Made by a program: the position numbers and the translations under genes
The notes under the pieces: model-generated
The model's database searches: none
What the model saw: the letters and a program-made list of their open reading frames with translations, nothing else
What the model was told of the DNA's origin: nothing
In this document: piece after piece, positions 7,665-14,490 of the stretch
How the letters are laid out: each line of letters opens with the position of its first letter
Numbering within the stretch: the stretch's first letter is position 1
Origin: Deinococcus sp. LM3
Lineage (GTDB): Bacteria > Deinococcota > Deinococci > Deinococcales > Deinococcaceae
DNA: 51,763 nt
NCBI RefSeq assembly: GCF_002017875.1
Contig: NZ_MUFV01000008.1
Coordinates: 1 to 51,763 of the forward strand
Direction: 5' to 3'

Positions 7665-9377
7665 ATGCCCTCCCCTCGCCGGACTTCCCCACCTGCCGTT
7701 CCCTGGGAGGCGTGGCAGGCGTCCGTTCTGGCCTTCGTGGACGCAGGCCGGTTCGACGACGCGGTCCTGACCGTCGAACGGGCCCTGAACGAGGGTCAGA
7801 ACGCCGCCGCGCTGCTGGAACTCCTTGAGCATGTGGAGGAGTGCGCTCCGGCCGTGCTGCCGCGTGGCGTGGGCGGCTGCCTGAGCCTGCACGGACTGCG
7901 GCTCAAGCTCCGCCTGCTCGGGAACGCGCGGACACCCAGCGATGTGGCCGCCCTGGTGCGCGAGGCGCAGGCCGCCCGGCTCAGGGACGGGTTCCTGTTC
8001 GCGGATCTGGCCTGGGCCCTGACGCAGCAGGAGGACTTCCCAGGCGCCCTCCAGGCCGCCGACACGGCCCTTCAGGACCGGGAGAACCTCACGAACCGCG
8101 ACCTGGGACTGGCCCTGCGGATGAAAGGGTTCGCGCAGAACCGACTCGACCCTGGCAGCGACTGGGAAGGGACGTTCCGGGAGGCGCTGGACGTCAGTGA
8201 AGGCTGGACACGCGGGCTGATCCTGCTGGACCTGGGTGGCCTGCGCAGCCGCGCGGGAAACGAACCGGGCGCGATGCTGGCCTACACGGACGCCCGGAAT
8301 CTGGTGGTGTCCACCGGGCACCAGGCGATGGTACTGAACAACATGGGCGTCGTCTGCCTGCGCCTGGGACGCTTCGAGGAAGCCGAGGAGTACTTCATGC
8401 AGGTCGCGGCCCTGAAATCCACGTACCGCAGCCGGGCGCTGTCCGGTCAGGCCGCCGCGCGGCGCGCCCTGGGCGAGTGGGCGCGGGCCGAGTCGCTGTA
8501 CCAGCAGGCCGCCGGGGCCAGCCAGGATGAGGACGACCGGCGGCAGGCCCTGCGCGGCCTGGGGTACACCCAGCGGCTTGCAGGGCGGCATATGCAGGCG
8601 CTCGAAACGCTGCGCGGCGCCGCGACCACCGCCCGGAGCGACCGTGAGGGCGGGCAGTCGTGGGTGAACGTGGACGTCGCCGCCACCCTCGCCAGCCTGG
8701 ACGTCCTGGACGCGCGGTCCGTGGAGGATCACCTCGCGCGGACCGGGCCGCTGGACGCCGAGGACGCGCAGCGGGCTGTGATCGTCCGGGCGGAACTGGC
8801 GCGCCGGACCGGTCACCCTGAACAGGCCGCCGCGCTCCTGGGTACCATCAGCCGCGGCGCGCTGTGGACCCGTGAGGAAGCGCACGCCTTCGGGCCACTG
8901 TTCACGCTGCTCCCCGCCGGGCAGCGACCTGAGCCCCTGCCCCGACCACAGCAGACCCGCGTACACCTGCGGGCGATAGGCGTGCCGGTCGTGCAGGTCA
9001 ACGGGCGGCGCATCCGCCCCGGTCACCTGGAGGTGACCACGCTGGCCGCCCTGATGCTGGCCGGTGGGGACCTCACTACCGACGAGCTGATCGAAGTGAT
9101 CCGGGACGGGAAACCCCGTGAGATGCGAGCGGCTGCGCAGCGCGTGTCCCGCGTCGTCCGCCAACTGCGGGACTCGCTCGGCTGGGAGGGCAGCGTCCTG
9201 TCCCTCGGCGGTGCGTACCAGCTGGATACCGCAGGCGACTGGAGCAGCGACGTGCAGGCCGCCCTGGCAAACGGTCAACCCGTCACCGCTTTCCTGTCCG
9301 GCGTTCCGCTCGCATGGGTCACCGAACAGGAGCAATACCTGATCGCTCAGCACTCAGATCATCTGACTTTTACTTAG
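7665..9377 (+). CDS. TPR protein with C-terminal winged-helix domain, putative regulator (570 aa)
   Basis: ATG 7665 is chosen because the -10 box lies 7 nt upstream (leaderless); a GTG at 7644 is the alternative. Residues about 20-410 form consecutive helix pairs of the tetratricopeptide type (for example LNNMGVVCLRLGRFEEAEEY and QAARRALGEWARAESLYQQA). The last 130 residues resemble the winged-helix output domain of SARP/BTAD-like regulators (VHLRAIGVPVVQVNGRRIRP, then VSRVVRQLRDSLG and a GGAYQLD wing). The domain order (TPR first) is the reverse of a classical SARP. It is divergent from the lasso-leader/RCC1 pair and lies 53 bp before the WYL gene. It may regulate either neighbour; this is inference from position. 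Confidence 0.65.
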   Translation: MPSPRRTSPPAVPWEAWQASVLAFVDAGRFDDAVLTVERALNEGQNAAALLELLEHVEECAPAVLPRGVGGCLSLHGLRLKLRLLGNARTPSDVAALVREAQAARLRDGFLFADLAWALTQQEDFPGALQAADTALQDRENLTNRDLGLALRMKGFAQNRLDPGSDWEGTFREALDVSEGWTRGLILLDLGGLRSRAGNEPGAMLAYTDARNLVVSTGHQAMVLNNMGVVCLRLGRFEEAEEYFMQVAALKSTYRSRALSGQAAARRALGEWARAESLYQQAAGASQDEDDRRQALRGLGYTQRLAGRHMQALETLRGAATTARSDREGGQSWVNVDVAATLASLDVLDARSVEDHLARTGPLDAEDAQRAVIVRAELARRTGHPEQAAALLGTISRGALWTREEAHAFGPLFTLLPAGQRPEPLPRPQQTRVHLRAIGVPVVQVNGRRIRPGHLEVTTLAALMLAGGDLTTDELIEVIRDGKPREMRAAAQRVSRVVRQLRDSLGWEGSVLSLGGAYQLDTAGDWSSDVQAALANGQPVTAFLSGVPLAWVTEQEQYLIAQHSDHLTFT

Positions 9378-9417
9378 GAGCAGAGGGTAGTGCGACAGAC
9401 CTGAGACAGCCTCCGCG

Positions 9418-9423
9418 TACGGT
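9418..9423 (+). promoter_or_regulatory. -10 box TACGGT of a leaderless promoter
   Basis: TACGGT ends 7 nt before ATG 9431 of the WYL gene, with no Shine-Dalgarno between. This is the same layout as at 7652. Confidence 0.5.
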
Positions 9424-9430
9424 GCGCCCC

Positions 9431-10453
9431 ATGAGTGACTCCGCACCAACCACCAACCTCGAACCCCGCACTCCAAACCCCCGACAGGCCAAAACCTGGG
9501 ATAAAGCCAAACGCCTCAGCGCCCTCCTGAGCGAATTGCAGGCCCGCCGCTGCACTACCGCCGACCTTGCCCGCCGCTTCGACGTCGGCCAGCGCAGCAT
9601 CCAGCGCGACATCGACGCCCTCAGACGCATGGGACACGACGTCGTAGAACACGCCGGGCAGGCCTACTCCATCCCCAGAAACGTCACCCTTCTGCGCCCC
9701 GCCGAGGCCCTCGCCGCGTACGCCGCCATCCGCCTCGCGCACCACCACTCCCCCGCCCTGAACAGCCACTACCGCCACGCGCTGCACAGCATCTCCATGG
9801 CACTCCCGGAACGTATCCGCCACACCCTCAACGCCAGCGTCAAAAACACCGGCGCCACCCCCTTCGCCGAGCGGCAGATGGAACAGGTCGCCGCTGCCTG
9901 GATGGACGGCCGGGTCCTGAACTTCGATTACCGCCGCCCCAACGGCGAACTCGAAACCGGGAACGAACTGTGCGTGTACTTCATCGAGATCAGCCGCGAC
10001 AACCTCGCCCCGTACGTGATCGGCCTCGAACGCCGCCGCGGTCAAGTTCGCACCTTCAAGCTCTCCCGGATGACTCACCTGAGCCTGCACCAGGACACCT
10101 ACGAACCAGATCCCGACTTCGATCCGAAAGCCTTCCTCAGTGACGCGTGGGGCGTCATCGGCAGCGAGAACCCCCTCACCGTCACCGTCCGCTTCGCCCC
10201 GGAAGCCGCGTACCGCGTCCTCGAAGGTGGATTCCCGAACGCCACTCTCATCCGCCGCGACGGCTGCGTGGAAGTCGAATTCCGCGCCGGCACCGACCGG
10301 ACCGGCCTCCCCCGCGAACTCATGCCGTTCCTGCTCGGCTGGGGCCCCCGCGCCGAAGTCCTCTCCCCCCCACACGTCCGCGAAGCGTGGCTCGCCGAAC
10401 TGCGCGAAACCCTCACCCGTTACGACACCCCACACGCCCGCAACACCGCCTGA
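9431..10453 (+). CDS. WYL-domain transcriptional regulator, cas-operon type (340 aa)
   Basis: Residues about 22-75 form an HTH_11-type winged helix (TTADLARRFDVGQRSIQRDI then DALRRMGHDVVEHAGQAYSI). Residues about 150-240 hold the WYL-type SH3-like sensor (LNFDYRRPNG, PYVIGLERRRGQVRTFKLSR), followed by a C-terminal extension domain typical of DeoR/WYL regulators. Such regulators often precede CRISPR-cas operons and sense nucleic-acid ligands. Here the gene is followed after 30 bases by a casA fragment with a GGAGG site, so it was probably the regulator of a type I-E operon whose other genes are gone from this window. It may now act on other promoters or be a relic. Confidence 0.85.
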   Translation: MSDSAPTTNLEPRTPNPRQAKTWDKAKRLSALLSELQARRCTTADLARRFDVGQRSIQRDIDALRRMGHDVVEHAGQAYSIPRNVTLLRPAEALAAYAAIRLAHHHSPALNSHYRHALHSISMALPERIRHTLNASVKNTGATPFAERQMEQVAAAWMDGRVLNFDYRRPNGELETGNELCVYFIEISRDNLAPYVIGLERRRGQVRTFKLSRMTHLSLHQDTYEPDPDFDPKAFLSDAWGVIGSENPLTVTVRFAPEAAYRVLEGGFPNATLIRRDGCVEVEFRAGTDRTGLPRELMPFLLGWGPRAEVLSPPHVREAWLAELRETLTRYDTPHARNTA

Positions 10454-10483
10454 CCCGCCGGAGGAACACAAGAGGATCACTGC

Positions 10484-10757
10484 GTGAATAGTCTCCCCAC
10501 CTTCAACCTGCTGCACGAACCCTGGATTCCCGTCCGCCCGGCGGTGGCAGTCCCGTGCGCGAGGTCAGCCTGCGCGACCTGATCCTGCACGCCCGCACCT
10601 ACAGCCGCATCGACGACCCTTCCCCGCTGGTCACCGTGGCCCTCCGGCGCCTGACGCTCGCCCTGCTGCACCGCGGCCTGCGGGAACCGTTGAGCACCAC
10701 GCAGGCCGCCGAGTGGTTCGCACAGGGCTTCTCCGAAGGCACGCTCGAAACCCAGGT
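10484..10757 (+). pseudogene. cas8e: Truncated casA/cse1 (cas8e) N-terminal remnant
   Basis: GTG 10484 opens with NSLPTFNLLHEPWIPVR, the hallmark N-terminus of the type I-E Cascade large subunit. One base is missing in the CCC near 10536-10538. The second frame then continues with SPVREVSLRDLILHA, SPLVTVALRRLTLALLH and the EWFAQGFSEGTLETQ segment. About 90 of roughly 500 residues remain. Past about 10757 the sequence is the promoter region of parA, so a recombination removed the rest of the operon. The position after a WYL gene supports the identity. Confidence 0.8.
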
Positions 10758-10793
10758 GGGGATGGGCCGGTCGGTTGGGATGGTGTCGCGCGG

Positions 10794-10799
10794 TATTGT
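10794..10799 (+). promoter_or_regulatory. Putative -10 box TATTGT of parA
   Basis: TATTGT ends 9 nt before ATG 10809 of parA, and no Shine-Dalgarno is visible. It lies just past the point where casA homology stops, so the parAB promoter marks the recombination junction. Confidence 0.45.
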
Positions 10800-10808
10800 G
10801 GGCGGCAC

Positions 10809-11576
10809 ATGATCACGGCGACGATCTTCAATCACGCGGGCGGTGCGGGGAAAACGTCCATTACCCGCGATGTGGGGTACCAGTTCGCGCAGGCGGGCCT
10901 GCGGGTGCTGCTGGTGGACCTGGACCCGCAGGCGAACCTGAGCAGCTGGCTGGGCGTGCGGAACGTCAGCATCGACGCGACGGTGTACGACCTGGCCACG
11001 ACCGGCGCGCCCCTGCCGGAACCGGTGGAGGCGCACGGGCTGCACGTCATTCCCAGTCAGGTGGACCTGGCGCTGGCCGAGACGGGCATGCTGGGCGTGC
11101 CGGGCTCGCAGTTGTTCCTGCGGCAGGCGCTCGAGCAGGTGCGGGACCGGTACGACGTGGTCCTGATCGACAGTCCACCCAGCGTCGGGCAACTCGCGAT
11201 TCTGGGCGCGGTTGCCGCCGACCGCCTGATCGTCCCGGTCCCCACCCGGCAGAAGGGCCTCGACGCCCTGCCGGGCCTGCAGAAGGCAACGGCGCTGTAC
11301 CGCCGGATGCGCCCGGAACTGACCGTCGCCCTGTACGTGCCCACCCTCTACAACGACCGCCGCAGCCACGACCGCGAGGTCCTCGACATGCTGCGCGGCG
11401 GCCTGTCCCCCCTCTCCACGCCCATGCCGGAACGCCCGGCCGTGTGGCTCGACAGCACCATGGACGGCAGCCCGGTCGGCGTGTACGCCCCCGGCAGTCC
11501 CGTGCACGGGGACGTGCTGCGCCTCACGGCCGAGGTGGCACGCGTCCTGGGCCTGAATATCACGGTGACCGCATGA
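10809..11576 (+). CDS. parA: ParA-type partition ATPase (255 aa)
   Basis: FNHAGGAGKTS (residues 7-17) is a ParA/Soj P-loop, followed by VLLVDLDPQANLS (Walker A') and YDVVLIDSPPS (Walker B). The length and absence of an N-terminal HTH match the short Soj-like class. The residue where the signature lysine of KGGxGKT is expected is Ala 10 preceded by His 9. This form, known to me from secondary replicons of Deinococcus, departs from the canonical deviant Walker box. The stop overlaps ATG of parB (ATGA). With ParB it would segregate the replicon by ATP-driven movement along the nucleoid. Confidence 0.9.
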   Translation: MITATIFNHAGGAGKTSITRDVGYQFAQAGLRVLLVDLDPQANLSSWLGVRNVSIDATVYDLATTGAPLPEPVEAHGLHVIPSQVDLALAETGMLGVPGSQLFLRQALEQVRDRYDVVLIDSPPSVGQLAILGAVAADRLIVPVPTRQKGLDALPGLQKATALYRRMRPELTVALYVPTLYNDRRSHDREVLDMLRGGLSPLSTPMPERPAVWLDSTMDGSPVGVYAPGSPVHGDVLRLTAEVARVLGLNITVTA

Positions 11577-12469
11577 CCCGCCGGCGCCCCAACCGCCCCG
11601 CCGGACTGGACGGTCTGCTCCAGGGCGCGTCCGCCCTCGCGGACGTCCCGACCGTCACGCTCCCCACCGCGCAACTCCGGCCCGCTGCGTTCCAGCCGCG
11701 TCAGCACTTCGACCCGGACACCCTGACGGAACTCGCGGACAGCATCCGCAAGCAGGGCGTCCTGCAACCCCTGCTCGTGCGGCCCAGCGGCGCGGAGTTC
11801 GAGATCATCGCCGGCGAGCGCCGCTGGCGGGCCGCGCAGCAGGCCGGCCTCACCCACGTGCCCGTGTACGTCCGCGACCTCACCGACGAGCAGGCCACCC
11901 GCGCCGCCCTGCTGGAGAACCTGCACCGCGAGGACCTCAACCAGTACGAGGAAGCCGCCGCCACCCTGCGCCTCGTCGCCCTGACCCTCGGCGTGGACGA
12001 GGACACTGCCCGCGCCCGCATGTACGCCGCGGCGCGCGGCACGAACACCGAGGACCGCGAAGCCCTTGAGGACCTGTTCGCCGCCGCGAGTCTCGGCAGC
12101 TGGCAATCGTTCACGACGAACAAACTCCGCATCCTCAAGTACCCGGACGCCATCGTGCAGGCCATGCGCGGCGGCCTCCATTACAGCATCGCGGCCGTCA
12201 TCGCCAGCGCCCCCGAAGCGAACCAGGCCGAACTGCTCGCCCTCGCCCTCGGCGGCGCCGGGTACCGCGAAGTCAAGGCCCGCCGCGCCGAACTCGAAGC
12301 GCGCCCCACGCCCCTGCGGGTGGACCCCGCGCGGGTCACGCAGGTCGGCAAACGCATCGGCAGCGTCAAATGGCTCGGCACCCTCGACGACCGCGCCCAG
12401 AAAGACCTGCAGGCGTGGCTCAACCGCATGCCCGACAGTGTCCGCAGGGCCATGAACCTCCCGGACTGA
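11573..12469 (+). CDS. parB: ParB-type partition protein (298 aa)
   Basis: The N-terminal ParB/Spo0J domain shows PRQHFDPDTLTELADSI, then GERRWR (residues 81-86, the CTP-binding box) and ENLHREDLNQYEEA (115-128). A central helical DNA-binding region and a short C-terminal dimerisation segment follow. It is coupled to parA by an ATGA overlap. A 12-bp palindrome covers its stop codon, a possible parS-like or regulatory site. ParB binds parS, spreads using CTP and stimulates ParA. The lipoprotein operon converges on it with only 22 bases between. Confidence 0.92.
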   Translation: MTRRRPNRPAGLDGLLQGASALADVPTVTLPTAQLRPAAFQPRQHFDPDTLTELADSIRKQGVLQPLLVRPSGAEFEIIAGERRWRAAQQAGLTHVPVYVRDLTDEQATRAALLENLHREDLNQYEEAAATLRLVALTLGVDEDTARARMYAAARGTNTEDREALEDLFAAASLGSWQSFTTNKLRILKYPDAIVQAMRGGLHYSIAAVIASAPEANQAELLALALGGAGYREVKARRAELEARPTPLRVDPARVTQVGKRIGSVKWLGTLDDRAQKDLQAWLNRMPDSVRRAMNLPD

Positions 12470-12476
12470 CGTCAGT
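12465..12476. promoter_or_regulatory. Palindrome at the parB stop (candidate parS or operator)
   Basis: ACTGACGTCAGT is a perfect 12-bp palindrome over the parB stop. The extended block CTGACGTCAGTGCGCC is identical to that at 1812-1827. Two copies in the window, one beside parB, make a ParB site possible but unproven. Confidence 0.4.
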
Positions 12477-12491
12477 GCGCCAGCAGGGGCC

Positions 12492-12923
12492 TCACCTCAC
12501 CGGGTTCTCCTCACGGTTCAGGGTCAGGTTCACCAGCGACCTGTAGCCCTCACGGAAGAGTTGCTGGTCCTGTCCCTCAGAGGCCGAGGACAGCTCTTCC
12601 ACTGCGCATGCCAGTGACGCATTCCCGCGGATCATGACAACCGTCCAGGTACCGAAATCTTTCCGGAGCAGATTCCTGCGCACCCACCCGCTCTCCTCCA
12701 GCGCAGACACCACAACCCTGGCGGTCACATCCGGATCACTCGTGGCCGGATAGCACCCGCCGAGCAGCTTCATCTCCTGGTACGCCTCGGCGCAACGGGT
12801 GTCAGGCGACACGTCGGTCATCCGCGCGATGGACGCATCCAAGCTCAGGTGAGCCCGGTTCACGGCGCGCTCCTGACAGGAGAAGAGAAGAAGTGTCAGC
12901 AGCAGCAGGGGCCAGTGCGTCAC
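12492..12923 (-). CDS. Lipoprotein, putative lipase-immunity paralogue 4 (143 aa)
   Basis: The signal THWPLLLLTLLLFSC ends in the lipobox FSC (Cys 16). The mature part contains SLDASIARMTDVSPDTRCAE, then GGCYPATSDPDVTARVVVSA and LLRKDFGTW, nearly the same as the proteins at 13560-14000 and 14044-14490. Two conserved Cys about 14 residues apart suggest a disulfide outside the cytoplasm. The start overlaps the upstream stop (ATGA). It is last in a five-gene series behind a class 3 lipase gene. Tandem near-identical lipoproteins in this setting are typical of immunity proteins against a phospholipase effector; this is inference. The C-terminal third varies most between copies. Confidence 0.75.
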   Translation of the reverse strand: MTHWPLLLLTLLLFSCQERAVNRAHLSLDASIARMTDVSPDTRCAEAYQEMKLLGGCYPATSDPDVTARVVVSALEESGWVRRNLLRKDFGTWTVVMIRGNASLACAVEELSSASEGQDQQLFREGYRSLVNLTLNREENPVR

Positions 12924-13387
12924 CTGACCAATCCGCTCACAGATGCGCCCACCTGTCCGGAGACGTCATTCGTCACCACCGCGATTTCCAGGAAGGACTT
13001 GAACCCCTGGTCACGCAGCGCCCAGTCATCCTCCGTGTCTGCATCTTCCAGTGTGTCGATCACGATGACGGCGGACTGATCACCTCGCGACAACGATTGA
13101 GACCACGTTCCAAAATCCTTGCGCAGGGAATGATCGGGTTCAAAACCAGAGTTCAATAGGGCCTGTGAGACCGCTCTGGCAACCTCATCCTGCTCCCCCA
13201 CGGAGACGAAGCACCCGCCCAGCTCAGCTCGCTTCTCGTACACGTCAGCGCATCTGTTTACTGAGTCAAGGTGCTCAATGCTCTGAACGAGTCGGGTGAG
13301 ATCACTGCCGACGAACGGCCCCTGCTCTACCGAATGTTTCACTTGACACCCCACGAGCAGCACGAAGAGCGGAAGGAGACGGGTCAC
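12920..13387 (-). CDS. Lipoprotein, divergent immunity-like paralogue 3 (155 aa)
   Basis: The signal TRLLPLFVLLVGC has the lipobox VGC (Cys 14). The mature part is a distant relative of its neighbours: NRCADVYEKRAELGGCFV keeps the Cys pair, and SLRKDFGTWSQSL keeps the central motif. Other positions differ, and the C-terminal segment is more acidic (DTLEDADTEDDW). GTG 13387 lies in a GTGA overlap with the small gene upstream, and the stop overlaps the next start. A divergent copy inside an array of near-identical ones suggests that it recognises a different variant of the partner toxin, or has lost the role. Confidence 0.7.
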   Translation of the reverse strand: MTRLLPLFVLLVGCQVKHSVEQGPFVGSDLTRLVQSIEHLDSVNRCADVYEKRAELGGCFVSVGEQDEVARAVSQALLNSGFEPDHSLRKDFGTWSQSLSRGDQSAVIVIDTLEDADTEDDWALRDQGFKSFLEIAVVTNDVSGQVGASVSGLVR

Positions 13388-13554
13388 CGGAATGCCATCC
13401 AGAGTTCATGCGGTCTCCTGTAGGCCTCCGTCATCTGACTGACGACAGCCAACTCACCGATCAAAGACGCAGAAACCCGTACGTCACACGGCCAGTTCTG
13501 CTGTCGTGAGCGCAGGCCAACAGGGGGTTCCGGCAGGTTTCCCAGCACCGCCAT
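13384..13554 (-). CDS. Small coupled protein (56 aa)
   Basis: ATG 13554 has GAGGAG about 4-9 nt upstream, and the TGA overlaps GTG 13387 of the next gene. The product is soluble, without signal peptide or membrane segment, and carries a helical middle (SLIGELAVVSQMTEAYRR). It begins 5 bases after the stop of the immunity-like gene upstream, so it is part of the same operon. It is not related to the flanking lipoproteins. It may be the tail end of a displaced toxin gene or a small cytoplasmic partner; I do not recognise it. Confidence 0.5.
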   Translation of the reverse strand: MAVLGNLPEPPVGLRSRQQNWPCDVRVSASLIGELAVVSQMTEAYRRPHELWMAFR

Positions 13555-13559
13555 GCTCC

Positions 13560-14000
13560 TCACTTCGCCGGATTTTCCTCGCGGTTCAGAGTCAGGTTCA
13601 CAAGGGACTGGCAGCCCTCCCGGAAGAGTTCCTGACTGAGGCCTTTTGACCGGCTTGTCAGCACGTCTACTGAAAAAGCCAGCCCTTCTCCTTCACGCAC
13701 CAGGGTGGCGCTCCAGATGCCGAAGTCCTTCCGAAGCGTCCCCCTGCGTTTCCATCCGTCCTCTTCCAGCGCGGACACCACGACCCTGGCCGTCACGTCC
13801 GGGTCACTCGTGGCCGGGTAGCACCCGCCCAGAAGTTTCATCTCCTGGTACGCCTCAGCGCAGCGGGTATCCGGAGAGACGTTACTCATGCGTGCAATGG
13901 AGGCGTCGAGGCTCGGCTGGGTTCGGTTCATGGGACGCTCCTGACAGGACGAGAGGAAAAACAGCGTAAGTAGCAGGGACCACCATGTGACTTGATTCAT
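13560..14000 (-). CDS. Lipoprotein, putative lipase-immunity paralogue 2 (146 aa)
   Basis: ATG 14000 gives MNQVTWWSLLLTLFFLSSC, a clear lipoprotein signal (lipobox LSSC). An upstream in-frame start would add a charged extension and is less likely. The mature part shares SLDASIARMSNVSPDTRCAE, GGCYPATSDPDVTARVVVSA and LRKDFGIW with paralogues 1 and 4. It differs between residues about 105 and 130 (the EGEGLAFSVDVLTSRSKG segment), the region that also varies most in the other copies. The C-terminus LVNLTLNREENPAK is shared with copy 4. It probably protects against the lipase encoded upstream; this is inferred from duplication, localisation and operon position. Confidence 0.78.
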   Translation of the reverse strand: MNQVTWWSLLLTLFFLSSCQERPMNRTQPSLDASIARMSNVSPDTRCAEAYQEMKLLGGCYPATSDPDVTARVVVSALEEDGWKRRGTLRKDFGIWSATLVREGEGLAFSVDVLTSRSKGLSQELFREGCQSLVNLTLNREENPAK

Positions 14001-14043
14001 CCGCCCATGGAGCCCATGAGCGTGACGAGATGCAGGACTCCCG

Positions 14044-14490
14044 TTATGGCGACGTTGACACCTCCGTCTGCTTGACAGCACGGTTCAGGGTCAGATTCAC
14101 CAGCGACTGGTAACCCTCTTTAAACAACCGCTGGTTGAGACCCTCTGACTGGGACGTCAGCCATCTCACTGACACAGCCAGCTTCTCATCAGGACGGACC
14201 AGCACGGTACGCCAGGTTCCGAAGTCCTTCCGGAGCAGGCTCTCTCGTTTCCATCCGTCCTCTTCCAGTGCGGATACAACGACCCTGGCCGTCACATCCG
14301 GGTCACTCGTGGCCGGGTAGCACCCGCCCAGCAGGTTCATCTCCTGGTACGCCTCAGCGCAACGGGTGTCAGGCGACACGTCAGTCATCCGCGCGATGGA
14401 CGCATCGAGGCTGGGGTATGTTCGGTTCACGGCACGCTCCTGGCAGGACGAGAGGAAAAACAGCGTAAGCAGCAGGGTCCAGCGTTTCAT
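14044..14490 (-). CDS. Lipoprotein, putative cognate immunity protein of the lipase (148 aa)
   Basis: MKRWTLLLTLFFLSSC is the lipoprotein signal (Cys 16). The mature protein has the family blocks SLDASIARMTDVSPDTRCAE, GGCYPATSDPDVTARVVVSA and LLRKDFGTW, with two conserved Cys. ATG 14490 overlaps the stop of the lipase gene by four bases (ATGA), so the pair is translated together. This is the closest copy to the lipase and the best candidate for its cognate inhibitor. Phospholipase effectors of secretion systems are commonly paired with duplicated periplasmic or lipid-anchored inhibitors. The function is inferred from this layout, not from recognised sequence similarity. Confidence 0.78.
   Translation of the reverse strand: MKRWTLLLTLFFLSSCQERAVNRTYPSLDASIARMTDVSPDTRCAEAYQEMNLLGGCYPATSDPDVTARVVVSALEEDGWKRESLLRKDFGTWRTVLVRPDEKLAVSVRWLTSQSEGLNQRLFKEGYQSLVNLTLNRAVKQTEVSTSP

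Noticed and set aside
7563..9353. 596-codon minus-strand frame opposite the TPR regulator
   Set aside because: Low-complexity Gln/Gly/Pro-rich translation without domains. The + strand frame has clear TPR and winged-helix sequence and a promoter.
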